Source: Desulfovibrionaceae bacterium UBA930
GTDB taxonomy: Bacteria > Desulfobacterota > Desulfovibrionia > Desulfovibrionales > Desulfovibrionaceae
Length of the DNA: 20,329 nt
Direction: 5' to 3'
Assembly (NCBI GenBank): GCA_002293605.1
Contig: DBDO01000010.1
Coordinates: 1 to 20,329, forward strand
The notes under the pieces were generated by a model. That model had not been told where the DNA came from. It saw only the letters and a program-made list of their open reading frames with translations, and made no database searches. The position numbers and the translations under genes are program-made. Of this stretch, positions 1-6,954 are shown piece after piece (within the stretch, counting starts at the first letter, position 1; each line of letters begins with the position of its first letter).

Positions 1-810
1 TCTCGCGATTATGGCGAGCTGGCCCGGATATTCCGGCCCGGCCATGCCGACCTCGGCTTTCAGGCCAAGTACGGCCTGCGCGATTACCGGGGCGGAGGGC
101 GATCCTCGGGCCGGGAGAGCCTGAGCCGGGTGGCGGGAGGGGCCATAGCCCTGAAATTTTTGGAAAGACAGGGTGTTAGCCTGCGTGCCTGTACCTTGGA
201 AGTGGGCGGGATCGCGGCGCAACCTGCGGATATCGCGGGCGCGGCCAGCCGCCCCTGGTTTTGTCCGGATGACAATACGGCTGCCCGGTGGGAAGCTTTG
301 GCCGAAGCGGCGCGTAAAGAGGGGGATACTCTGGGCGGACTGGTGCGGGTGGAGATTCTTGGTCTGCCTGCCGGTCTGGGGGAGCCGGTCTTTGACAAAC
401 TGGACGCCCGCCTGGCTTATGCCATGATGGGAGTGGGCGCGGTCAAGGGCGTGGAGATCGGCCAGGGTTTTGCGGCCGCGCGCCTTAGGGGAAGCCAGAA
501 CAACGACCCCTTGCTGCCTGTGCAGGCAAGCTCGGGCAAGACGCTTTGTGACTTTGCCTCCAATAATGCCGGGGGCGTGCTCGGCGGCATAAGCAGCGGC
601 GCGCCCGTGCTGCTGAACGTGGCAGTCAAGCCTATCGCCTCGATAGGCCGTGAACAGCAGAGTGTGGATCTGCACGGAAGGCCCGTGAAGCTCACTGTGG
701 GGGGACGCCACGATATCTGCGCCATTCCGCGTATCGTGCCGGTGCTTAAAGCCATGGCCGCCCTGTGCGCGGCGGATTTCATCCTCTTGCAGCGTTGCGC
801 CAGGGTGTAA
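1..810 (+). CDS. aroC: Chorismate synthase, 5'-truncated by the window edge
   Basis: Last enzyme of the shikimate pathway: it removes phosphate from EPSP to give chorismate, using reduced FMN without net redox change. The reading frame is open from base 1, and the first visible residues already belong to the enzyme core. They include the family signatures RPGHAD, KYGLRDYRGGGRSSGRES and, further on, SNNAGGVLGGISSG and GRHDICAIPR. About 269 residues are visible; full-length family members run about 350-360, so roughly the N-terminal quarter lies upstream of the window. The later ATG at 130 is internal and is not the start. The C-terminal end is complete, stopping with TAA at 808-810 just before a stem-loop. 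Its upstream neighbours cannot be seen. Identification is firm from the motifs. Confidence 0.96.
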   Translation, partial: SRDYGELARIFRPGHADLGFQAKYGLRDYRGGGRSSGRESLSRVAGGAIALKFLERQGVSLRACTLEVGGIAAQPADIAGAASRPWFCPDDNTAARWEALAEAARKEGDTLGGLVRVEILGLPAGLGEPVFDKLDARLAYAMMGVGAVKGVEIGQGFAAARLRGSQNNDPLLPVQASSGKTLCDFASNNAGGVLGGISSGAPVLLNVAVKPIASIGREQQSVDLHGRPVKLTVGGRHDICAIPRIVPVLKAMAALCAADFILLQRCARV

Positions 811-822
811 GGGGGCGCGTGC

Positions 823-851
823 AGCCTGGGGAGCTCCTTTCTCCCCAGGCT
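823..851. terminator. Stem-loop between convergent aroC and malic enzyme genes
   Basis: A perfect 11-bp stem (823-833 with 841-851) closes a 7-nt loop. It lies 12 nt after the aroC stop and 8 nt before the malic enzyme stop on the other strand. The + strand continues CGCGAGTTTTACC, so the T run is short and slightly displaced. The minus side has no T run. It probably serves as a transcription end for both convergent genes, but it is not a textbook intrinsic terminator. Confidence 0.6.
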
Positions 852-859
852 CGCGAGTT

Positions 860-2173
860 TTACCAGCCGTACGATTGCACCACGCCCTCCACCCTGGCCC
901 GGGAGGCTTTCAGCCGGGCGCGCAGAGATTCGCGATAACTGGCAAGGTCCACATTTTGCCGGGCCACGCCCGTTTTCATGGCTGCTTCGGCCACCGCTGC
1001 GGCTACATACTCAATCAGGCGCAGATCCAGGGGCTTGGGGATGACGTAGTCCACGCCATAGCACAGGCTGCTGACCCCATAGGCCCCGAGCACATAGTCC
1101 GGCACCGGCTCTTTGGCCAGGGCCGCTATGGCCCCTGCGGCGGCCAGCTTCATCTCCTCGTTGATTTCCGTGGCCCTGACATCGAGCGCGCCGCGAAAAA
1201 TAAAGGGAAAGCCGGACACATTGTTGATCTGGTTGGGAAAGTCGGAACGCCCCGTGCCCACAATGGCGTCAGGCCGCGCCGCCTTGGCCTCGGCATAGCT
1301 TATTTCCGGCACAGGATTGGCGCAGGCGAAAATAACCGGGTACGCGGCCATGCTCCTGACCATGTCTGCGCTTACCGTACCAGCACGGGAAAGCCCCAGG
1401 AACATATCTGCGCCCTTAAGGGCCTCGGCCATGTCGGCAAAGGCTCTTGACCCGGCGAATTCCCGCTTGTGCTCGTTGAGATCCGTGCGGCCCGCATGGA
1501 TATGTCCGCGCGAATCAAACATGGCGATCTGCTCGCGCGGCACGCCCATGCGCAGGTAGAACTTGGAGCAGGCAATACCGGCCGCGCCAGCCCCGCTGAC
1601 CACCACCCGGATATCCTTGATATTTTTTCCGGCTATTTCCAGGGCATTGAGCAGGCCCGCGCCTGAGATGATGGCTGTACCGTGCTGATCATCGTGAAAA
1701 ACCGGAATATTCATTTCCTTCTTCAGTTTTTCTTCGATGTAAAAACATTCCGGTGCTTTGATATCCTCAAGATTGATGCCGCCAAAGGTCGGTTCCAGGG
1801 CCTTGACAATAGCGCAGATGGCATCCGGGTCGCGCGCGTCAAGGTTGATATCGTAGCAGTCTACATCGGCGAACACCTTGAAGAGCACGCCCTTGCCTTC
1901 CATAACCGGTTTGCCCGCCTCCGGGCCGATGTCGCCAAGGCCCAGCACGGCAGTGCCGTTGCTCACCACAGCCACAAGATTGCCTTTGCCCGTGTACGCG
2001 TAGACCAAGTCCTTGTTATCATGGATGGCCTTGCAGCATTCCGCCACGCCGGGGCTGTAGGCCAAAGAGAGATCCTTCTGATTCCGGCAGGGCTTGACCG
2101 GAATAACTTCTACAGCTCCTGGCCGTGCCTTGGCGCGAAAATCCAATGCCTCCTGGGTGGTATACAAGGCCAT
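860..2173 (-). CDS. NADP-type malic enzyme, single-domain (437 aa)
   Basis: Oxidative decarboxylation of malate to pyruvate with NAD(P) and a divalent metal. It links the C4-acid pool to pyruvate and supplies reductant. Visible features: the catalytic Tyr39 in LAYSPGVA, Lys94 in GKPVMEGKGVLFK, metal ligands in NLEDIKAPE (residues 134-142) and PVFHDDQHGTAI (157-168), and a Rossmann GAGAAG at 194-199. There is no C-terminal phosphotransacetylase-like domain, so it is the short type of about 430 residues, not the ~760-residue MaeB of enterics. An in-frame ATG at 2188 is rejected because the Shine-Dalgarno GAGGAG overlaps it and sits at normal spacing before ATG 2173. Cofactor preference (NAD or NADP) cannot be read reliably. 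It appears monocistronic. Confidence 0.95.
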   Translation of the reverse strand: MALYTTQEALDFRAKARPGAVEVIPVKPCRNQKDLSLAYSPGVAECCKAIHDNKDLVYAYTGKGNLVAVVSNGTAVLGLGDIGPEAGKPVMEGKGVLFKVFADVDCYDINLDARDPDAICAIVKALEPTFGGINLEDIKAPECFYIEEKLKKEMNIPVFHDDQHGTAIISGAGLLNALEIAGKNIKDIRVVVSGAGAAGIACSKFYLRMGVPREQIAMFDSRGHIHAGRTDLNEHKREFAGSRAFADMAEALKGADMFLGLSRAGTVSADMVRSMAAYPVIFACANPVPEISYAEAKAARPDAIVGTGRSDFPNQINNVSGFPFIFRGALDVRATEINEEMKLAAAGAIAALAKEPVPDYVLGAYGVSSLCYGVDYVIPKPLDLRLIEYVAAAVAEAAMKTGVARQNVDLASYRESLRARLKASRARVEGVVQSYGW

Positions 2174-2247
2174 GACAAAACTCCTCAATAAAAGGGTTTG
2201 AAACCGGTTGCCTACAAACTAGCGTATAAAAACACCGTCTATCGGAG

Positions 2248-2276
2248 TGGACTCCCTGCGCGTTTCAATGTATAAT
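2248..2276 (+). promoter_or_regulatory. Sigma70-like promoter for the 2421 gene
   Basis: A consensus -10 TATAAT at 2271-2276 lies 17 bp after TGGACT (2248-2253, four of six matches to TTGACA). Transcription would start near 2283 and leave about 138 nt of leader before the ATG at 2421. The leader has several possible hairpins, for example GGGCAT (2373-2378) with ATGCCC (2392-2397), and GGGGC/GCCCC further upstream. The malic enzyme promoter must lie in the same divergent gap, but I could not pick it with confidence. Confidence 0.55.
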
Positions 2277-2420
2277 ATAGAATTTAGCATTGCAATCGCG
2301 AATCAGGGAAAAACGGGGGCCAAAGGGCCAGAGCCAAGCCCCGGATCTGTGGTGCTTTGCCACTCCAGACATGGGCATTTTTCCCTTGTTTATGCCCGGC
2401 TGCTCTGCTAAAAGACGATT

Positions 2421-2963
2421 ATGGCACAGACGGAATCTGCTATAGAAGTCCTGGGCGGCATGGCCCCCGGCATTGGCGGCGCAGTGGACGCACAGCGTTT
2501 GCGGGTGAGCGTGGCCCACTATACCGCTGATGAAGTGATCCGGCCCTTTCTTGGTCTTTACGCCTGCCTTGATTTCAAAGCGGAACTTGAGGACATCGGC
2601 GTTACGCGCATGCAGTTTTTACGCCGTAAAAAGGCGCTTCGGGAGTTCCGGGCCATCAGCGTTGCCTTGTGGGGTTTGGCTTTGCAAAAATCCTTTCCCA
2701 ATGACGCTGTGGATTTTTTTGCCGAATTTCGCGACACAGGGCCGATTCTTTCAGGCCGCGATGCAGAAACGGCGCGCATGCAAGAGCGCGTTGACAAATA
2801 TATCGAACTGCTCGTGCCCAAAGGAGATACGGACTTTTCCCCTCTTGCCGACTCGCTGGCGCAAACGCTCGCCCTGCACGCCCGGGACGTGGCCCGTCTG
2901 AGGCTAAGGCTCGCCCTGATCATACGCAATCTCTATGTGTTGATTTTCGACAAGCTGGTGTAA
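2421..2963 (+). CDS. Orphan helical protein of unknown function (180 aa)
   Basis: I do not recognise this family. The 180-residue product is soluble by composition: no signal peptide and no clear membrane segment. It looks mostly alpha-helical, with basic and acidic residues alternating through the middle (RRKKALREF, RMQERVDKYIE) and a hydrophobic C-terminus (LRLRLALIIRNLYVLIFDKLV spans the last 21 residues). The base composition and third-position bias match its neighbours, which supports real coding. The ATG at 2421 has only a weak purine stretch (AAAAGACG) before it. A good promoter lies 145 bp upstream and a terminator 56 bp downstream, so it is probably a single-gene transcript. The neighbours give no functional hint. 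Confidence 0.72.
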   Translation: MAQTESAIEVLGGMAPGIGGAVDAQRLRVSVAHYTADEVIRPFLGLYACLDFKAELEDIGVTRMQFLRRKKALREFRAISVALWGLALQKSFPNDAVDFFAEFRDTGPILSGRDAETARMQERVDKYIELLVPKGDTDFSPLADSLAQTLALHARDVARLRLRLALIIRNLYVLIFDKLV

Positions 2964-3018
2964 TTTTTACCAGAGTCTTTGTCTTCATGGGATGAGTCAG
3001 CGTCTTGTTAGCACTCTG

Positions 3019-3043
3019 ACGCCGAACTGGGGCGGCGTTTTTT
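3019..3043 (+). terminator. Intrinsic terminator after the orphan gene
   Basis: ACGCCG (3019-3024) pairs with CGGCGT (3033-3038) around an 8-nt loop and runs into six Ts (3038-3043). It sits 56 nt after the stop at 2963 and only 15 nt before the glycosyltransferase ATG at 3058. GCGTC at 3000-3004 could pair with GACGC at 3018-3022 and would disrupt this stem. Confidence 0.75.
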
Positions 3044-3057
3044 ATCAGCAGAAGGTC

Positions 3058-4260
3058 ATGAGGAAAAACAAGCACATTGTTTTTTGCAACAGCAATATTC
3101 CCTGGGGAGGCGGTGAAGCCTGGCATCTGAACGCGGCCCGCGCTTTTGCGGCCAGAGGCTGGCAAGTGTCGCTCCTGTGCCACCCGGACGGGGAACTGTA
3201 TAAACGCGTCCTGGAATTTCCGGAACTTACCCTCCTTCCCTTGCGCCTTTCCCGTCTTTCCTTTCTCAATCCCTTGCTGCGCATGCGCCTGTTCCGCCTG
3301 TTCCGGCAGGAGCGGCCCGATGCCGTGATCATGAACCTGCCGGCTGATCTGAAAATCGCCGGTCCCGCCGCGAAAAAGGCCGGGGTCCGGCATATCGTCT
3401 ATCGTCGGGGCAGCGCCCTGCCGGTTCGCGATTCCGCCATGAACAGGCATTTGTACGGCAGGGTCATCACCAGGCTGCTCACCAACTCAAGGGCCACAAA
3501 AGAGCAGGTTCTCGTCAATAACCCAGGGCTTATTGAGGAAAACAGAATAAGCGTCATCCCGAACGGCGTGGATCTTGCGGCCTTTGACGCCGCCCTCGCT
3601 CGGGCCGGGCAGCATGCGGCCCGCAAGGACGCCGCCGGGCCTCTGGTCATCGGCAACGCAGGCAGGCTCAACCGGCAAAAAGCGCAGCATCTGCTGCTGC
3701 ACATCGGCAAAAAACTGCTGGACGCCGGGGTGGATTGCCGCATTCTTGTCGCGGGAGAGGGCGAACGCGGGCAGGAATTGCGGGAGCTGGCCCGCGAACT
3801 GCAAGTGGAAAAAAAGGTCGTATTCTGCGGCTTTATGAAGGACCTGTCGTCTTTTTGGCGGGATATCGATGTCTTTGTGCTGACCTCTCTCTGGGAGGGC
3901 TTTGGCAACGTAATCATAGAAGCCGGGCTGGCGCAAAAGCCCGTATTCGCCTTTGCGGTCAGCAACCTGCCAGAACTGGTGCATGAAGGGCCGGACGGCA
4001 ACGGCAGGCTGTTCGCCCTGCCGGAAGGGCTGGAGTATGCCGCTTTGCGTTCTCGCGGGTATAGCGCTGAAAGCATGACCGGAAGCGGAGGGGACAGGGT
4101 TGCTGTCTGGGATGGCGTGCTGTCGGCAATGGCTGAGGCGCTTTGTGATCTGGCCGGTGCGCCGGAAGCAAGAGCGGCTATGGGCAAAAACGGCAGGAAG
4201 ATGGCCCTGGCCTATGCGCAGGAGCGTTGCATGGACGCCCTGGAAAGCTTGTTGCTTTAG
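3058..4260 (+). CDS. GT4-type glycosyltransferase (400 aa)
   Basis: A retaining GT-B fold glycosyltransferase that moves a sugar from a nucleotide donor onto an acceptor, probably a surface glycan or lipid-linked intermediate; donor and acceptor are not predictable. The N-terminal half starts KHIVFCNSNIPWGGGEAWHL, with the glycine-rich acceptor-side loop. The C-terminal half has VIGNAGRLNRQKA, then ILVAGEGERG, and the donor-binding EX7E motif, Glu280 and Glu288 in EGFGNVIIEAG. The frame extends upstream to an ATG at 2992, but that stretch runs through a terminator hairpin and carries no family sequence, so ATG 3058 is chosen; GAAGG lies very close before it. It is separated from the rfbA-galE-wbaP operon by about 2.7 kb but may serve the same envelope polysaccharide. 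No promoter of its own is obvious. Confidence 0.9.
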   Translation: MRKNKHIVFCNSNIPWGGGEAWHLNAARAFAARGWQVSLLCHPDGELYKRVLEFPELTLLPLRLSRLSFLNPLLRMRLFRLFRQERPDAVIMNLPADLKIAGPAAKKAGVRHIVYRRGSALPVRDSAMNRHLYGRVITRLLTNSRATKEQVLVNNPGLIEENRISVIPNGVDLAAFDAALARAGQHAARKDAAGPLVIGNAGRLNRQKAQHLLLHIGKKLLDAGVDCRILVAGEGERGQELRELARELQVEKKVVFCGFMKDLSSFWRDIDVFVLTSLWEGFGNVIIEAGLAQKPVFAFAVSNLPELVHEGPDGNGRLFALPEGLEYAALRSRGYSAESMTGSGGDRVAVWDGVLSAMAEALCDLAGAPEARAAMGKNGRKMALAYAQERCMDALESLLL

Positions 4261-4412
4261 GAGCGACCGCCCAGGCCGCACACCTTGTACAGCCGCTCGT
4301 AGATATGGGATACGCGAATGGCAAAGCGGGAAGAGAGCCCGTAATCCCGCAACCTACAGTAGACATGCAGGGGATTGAAACGGTGTTGAAGGTAGGCTTT
4401 GAAAACTTTCAT
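4257..4412 (-). CDS. Small basic protein of unknown function (51 aa)
   Basis: A short gene on the minus strand. It begins MKVFKAYLQHRF, continues NPLHVYCRLRDYGLSSR, and ends VCGLGGRS before TAA at 4259-4257. Evidence for coding: a strong Shine-Dalgarno (GAGGGGG, about 4-5 nt before the ATG), an extended -10 promoter 175 bp upstream, and a plausible globular composition with aromatic residues, Arg/Lys-rich helices and two cysteines (Tyr-Cys-Arg and Val-Cys-Gly). It has no signal peptide and no membrane span. Its stop overlaps the last bases of the convergent glycosyltransferase by 3 bp. From memory, similar short proteins with an N-terminal LQHxxNPLHVxCRLR pattern are common in Desulfovibrio genomes, but I could not search. 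Function unknown. Confidence 0.75.
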   Translation of the reverse strand: MKVFKAYLQHRFNPLHVYCRLRDYGLSSRFAIRVSHIYERLYKVCGLGGRS

Positions 4413-4586
4413 GATTCCCCCTCGACCGCTTCCACAAGCGCTGTCCGGTACTGTTTTGCCGGGCAGGCGAAAGGCCGGGAGTGTCGCGGCAGCCAGGGGC
4501 CTATGCTGCCTCGTTAGATCGGTTTCACTGTGAGCAGTGTATCTGTATCGCAGGGGTCGAAGTACAGTGCTCTAATAAGTGCTTGT

Positions 4587-4595
4587 ATTATAACA
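4587..4595 (-). promoter_or_regulatory. Extended -10 promoter for the 51-aa gene
   Basis: Read on the minus strand this is TGTTATAAT, a perfect TATAAT with an upstream TG at extended -10 spacing. No good -35 is present, as is usual for extended -10 promoters. It would give a leader of about 165-170 nt before the ATG at 4412. The site is centred in a TTGT...ACAA inverted repeat (4583-4596), a possible operator. Confidence 0.5.
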
Positions 4596-4723
4596 ATTTC
4601 GCCCTCATTTCCTGAGCGGCGTTGCAGAAGATAAGAACTTTTATCCCGCTTGTCCAGTATAAGGGGGAGTAGCCGCTGACAGAATGAGCAAAGGGGACAA
4701 AAATCTCGTGCCTTGCTCTTCTT

Positions 4724-4741
4724 ATGCAAATTATGCAAATT
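4724..4741 (+). repeat. Tandem 9-bp repeat ATGCAAATT x2
   Basis: Two exact adjacent copies of ATGCAAATT lie 70 bp before the CbiR-like start codon. The first ATG is also the first possible, but unlikely, start of that frame. It could be a pair of binding sites on one face of the DNA, given its near-helical-turn period, or chance in an AT-rich patch. Confidence 0.6.
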
Positions 4742-4810
4742 CTTTGCCAAAGCGCATACTTTCCCCCTCTTTGCTCCCTGCGAGCCTTTACCTGGGCAAA
4801 AAAGGCCGCC

Positions 4811-5629
4811 ATGACGCATAAGGCTTGCTGCGCACCCCTCGCGCCCCTGCCGGGCAGACGCCTGGCCGCACCCTCCTGGGTCATCCCGGCATCGCTTCAG
4901 GAAAATTGCCTTTTCCTCTCAGGCAGGGTGGATGAAGTCGGACTGCTCTTTTTTGAAACAAAGGCTTCCCTGGCATACAGCGATGCGGAGCTTCCCCTGT
5001 CCTTGGCCGCGCTGCCCCTTTCTTTTCACCTGCACCTGCCTCTTGATCTGCCCTGGGACGAGCCCGCCCAAAGCGCCGCAATCTGCCTGGAACTGGTGCA
5101 AAAAAGCTCCTGGCTGCGTGATGGCGCAACAAAGGAGGCCCCGCAGCCCCCGCATTGCCGGGCCGTGCTGCACCCCCCCACGCATGATCCGGCGGATTCC
5201 CGCCGCGCATCGCGCGCCCTTGAGCGCTTTGCCCGAGTTTTTCAAGATGGCGGTGGGCAGTGCTCCTTGCTGCTGCTCGAAAATCTGCACGGCAATGATT
5301 TGACGCAGCTTGTTGAAGTTATTGCCGAGCAGGCTTTCGAGGTCTGCCTGGACACGGGGCATATGCTGGCTTATGGGCAGGAGCATCTGTCACGCAATGA
5401 TTTTTTGCTGGAGCGCACGAAGATGCTGCATCTTTGCGCCCCCGGCCCCAAGGGACGAGAGGGGAGTCATCTGCCGCTTACAGCTCTGAACCCGGCCGGG
5501 CTAGCCCTGTGCGAACGCTTGATACGCGAAGCTCCCGGGCAGAGTGTGCTTATGGCGGAACTGTTCGACTGGGGGCATATTGAGCGCTCTTTGCCCCTTC
5601 TTCGCTCCTGGCTGTTGCCTCAGGCCTGA
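4811..5629 (+). CDS. cbiR: CbiR-like cobamide-remodelling phosphodiesterase (272 aa)
   Basis: Probable CbiR: an AP-endonuclease-2-type TIM-barrel enzyme. Known CbiR (described from Akkermansia and Rhodobacter) hydrolyses the phosphodiester of cobinamide-containing cobamides, removing the lower ligand so a preferred one can be installed. Sequence signs: an N-terminal RLAAPSWVIPASLQENC block with VDEVGLLFFE, a mid-region FHLHLPLDLPW, and putative metal-binding acidic/His residues Glu157 in LLLLENLHGND, Asp181 and His184 in VCLDTGHMLAYG, and His207 in MLHLCAPGP. Length fits the family. ATG 4811 follows AAAAGG at 5-6 nt; the upstream in-frame ATG at 4724 lies in a direct repeat. It is followed 47 bp later by a DHH phosphoesterase, likely the same operon. 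The TIM-barrel assignment is more secure than the exact substrate. Confidence 0.75.
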   Translation: MTHKACCAPLAPLPGRRLAAPSWVIPASLQENCLFLSGRVDEVGLLFFETKASLAYSDAELPLSLAALPLSFHLHLPLDLPWDEPAQSAAICLELVQKSSWLRDGATKEAPQPPHCRAVLHPPTHDPADSRRASRALERFARVFQDGGGQCSLLLLENLHGNDLTQLVEVIAEQAFEVCLDTGHMLAYGQEHLSRNDFLLERTKMLHLCAPGPKGREGSHLPLTALNPAGLALCERLIREAPGQSVLMAELFDWGHIERSLPLLRSWLLPQA

Positions 5630-5676
5630 AGTTCAGATAGGCTTGCAACACTCTCCATCTTCCTCTTGAGGTGTCT

Positions 5677-6753
5677 ATGGCCTCTCTTCATGCCGTGCCA
5701 AAGCTGCGTAAGATTCTCAAGCTTTTTTCCCGTGATCACCGCTGGCTCATTCTTGTTGTTGCAGACCCTGACGCAATGGCCTCGGCCCTGGCCCTGCGGC
5801 GCATTATGAGCCACCGCGTCAGCGATGTAGCCATAGCGCATACAAACAAAATATCGCGTCCGGACAATATGGCCATGGTGCGCTATGCGCAGATAAAAAT
5901 GCTGCCCTATTATCCCGGCATGCTGCCGCACTTTGACCGCTTTGCCATTATCGACTCCCAGCCGCACCATAATGCGGCCTTTACTGCTATTCCCTTTTCC
6001 CTCATCATCGATCATCACCCCCTGCCGGAACATCCCCACCCGGCGGTCTATGCCGACATCAAACCGCAATACGGGGCCACCAGCACCCGGATGACGGAAT
6101 ATCTGCATACCCTTGGTATCAGGCCGGGCAAACTGCTGGCAACGGCATTACAGTTCGGCATAAAAACGGATACAGGCAATTTTGAACGCCATGTCGATGA
6201 TATGGACTTGATCGCCTACCAGCACCTGAACCGCTATGCAGACTCCGGCCTGCTCTCGCGCATAGCGCGCAGCGAATTTCATCTGCACTGGCTCGACACC
6301 TTTGCCAGGGCCTGCACAAACCTTTACGGCATGGGCACCTCCGGCCAGTATGTTTTTCTCGGGGAGGTTGATAATCCGGACGTACTGGTGAATATCGCCG
6401 ATTTTTTCATGCGGGTGTATGAGGTGCGCTGGGCCGCCGTGGCCGGGCGTTACGGAGACACAGCCGTGGTCATATTCAGAAGCGATGGCATCTCGCGGCA
6501 TATGGGGCGCTACGCCGCGCAAGTCTTCAGCGATATCGGTTCCGCAGGGGGGCACAAGGCTATGGCCAGGGCGGAATTTCCGGTTGAGGCCGCAAACGGT
6601 GCCGAACTGGAACTCTTCATCTGGAAACGCCTGACCATGGCGATGCCGCGCCGCAGCCTCTGCGGCAGAGCGGGTACGGAGGCTTCGTCTGAGCCCTGCG
6701 CTGTGCCGGAAACTGCGAACATATTCTATGAAGACGAATTGGAAGCAGATTAG
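5677..6753 (+). CDS. DHH-DHHA1 family phosphoesterase (358 aa)
   Basis: Member of the DHH superfamily, whose NrnA-like enzymes degrade nano-RNA, pAp or cyclic dinucleotides with Mn2+. Visible metal motifs: DPDA with Asp30 and Asp32, Asp93 in IIDSQ, DHH at 112-114, and Asp165 in KTDTGNF. The C-terminal DHHA1 domain carries the substrate-binding GGH (291-293) in SAGGHKAMAR. The His usually four residues before the first Asp of motif I (HxNPDGDA in NrnA) is absent; the stretch reads LILVVADPDAMAS. The last ~35 residues are a low-complexity acidic tail. ATG 5677 is preferred over GTG 5671, because GAGG of the ribosome site overlaps the GTG. It probably forms an operon with the CbiR-like gene. Substrate is not predictable from sequence alone. 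Confidence 0.88.
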   Translation: MASLHAVPKLRKILKLFSRDHRWLILVVADPDAMASALALRRIMSHRVSDVAIAHTNKISRPDNMAMVRYAQIKMLPYYPGMLPHFDRFAIIDSQPHHNAAFTAIPFSLIIDHHPLPEHPHPAVYADIKPQYGATSTRMTEYLHTLGIRPGKLLATALQFGIKTDTGNFERHVDDMDLIAYQHLNRYADSGLLSRIARSEFHLHWLDTFARACTNLYGMGTSGQYVFLGEVDNPDVLVNIADFFMRVYEVRWAAVAGRYGDTAVVIFRSDGISRHMGRYAAQVFSDIGSAGGHKAMARAEFPVEAANGAELELFIWKRLTMAMPRRSLCGRAGTEASSEPCAVPETANIFYEDELEAD

Positions 6754-6792
6754 GGACAGGCTCCGTTCAGGCCTTCCTCTCTTTAATCAGGG

Positions 6793-6821
6793 TAGCCAAC
6801 TAGCGGAATTTTTTGTATACT
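6793..6821 (+). promoter_or_regulatory. Candidate promoter upstream of rfbA
   Basis: TATACT at 6816-6821 lies 17 bp after TAGCCA (6793-6798, four of six matches). The start would be near 6828. Transcripts would meet a terminator hairpin at 6863 before reaching rfbA at 6955. No better promoter was found between that hairpin and rfbA. Confidence 0.4.
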
Positions 6822-6862
6822 TGCCTCACTTTCTTTCTGTTTCGTGCAACAGTCCGGTTTCG

Positions 6863-6893
6863 GCCATGCGCTATGCATGGCGTTTTTCCTTTT
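6863..6893 (+). terminator. Intrinsic terminator between DHH gene and rfbA
   Basis: GCCATGC (6863-6869) pairs perfectly with GCATGGC (6875-6881) around GCTAT, followed by G and TTTTTCCTTTT. It ends the cbiR-DHH transcript about 110 nt after the stop at 6753, and may also attenuate transcription into rfbA. Confidence 0.75.
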
Positions 6894-6954
6894 ACAAAAT
6901 AGCGTCCTTTGTCCGGTAAGTACACTCCGCACTCTTTTTCCGGAGGCACAGAGC

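Larger units (their letters stand above)
4413..4810. promoter_or_regulatory. Divergent 398-bp intergenic region
   Basis: No convincing gene is seen here. It lies between the minus-strand 51-aa gene and the plus-strand CbiR-like gene and should hold the promoters of both. It contains an extended -10 on the minus strand, a tandem 9-bp repeat at 4724-4741, and a small hairpin CACTG-TGAG-CAGTG near 4528-4541. An open frame on the minus strand (4819 to 4514) lacks a Shine-Dalgarno and has random-looking composition. No cobalamin riboswitch could be recognised despite the downstream cobamide gene. Confidence 0.5.

Noticed and set aside
2265..2519. 84-codon minus-strand frame across the malic enzyme / orphan-gene gap
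   Set aside because: No ribosome site, unusual composition, and it overlaps a consensus promoter and the orphan gene start.
2992..3057. Upstream extension of the glycosyltransferase to ATG 2992
   Set aside because: It would place the terminator hairpin and its T run inside the coding sequence and adds 22 residues with no family match.
4600..4810. Cobalamin riboswitch before the CbiR-like gene
   Set aside because: AGCCGCTG near 4665 hints at a B12 box but the surrounding conserved helices could not be found.
4514..4819. Minus-strand 101-codon frame before the CbiR-like gene
   Set aside because: No ribosome site, random-looking composition and it overlaps the probable promoter region.
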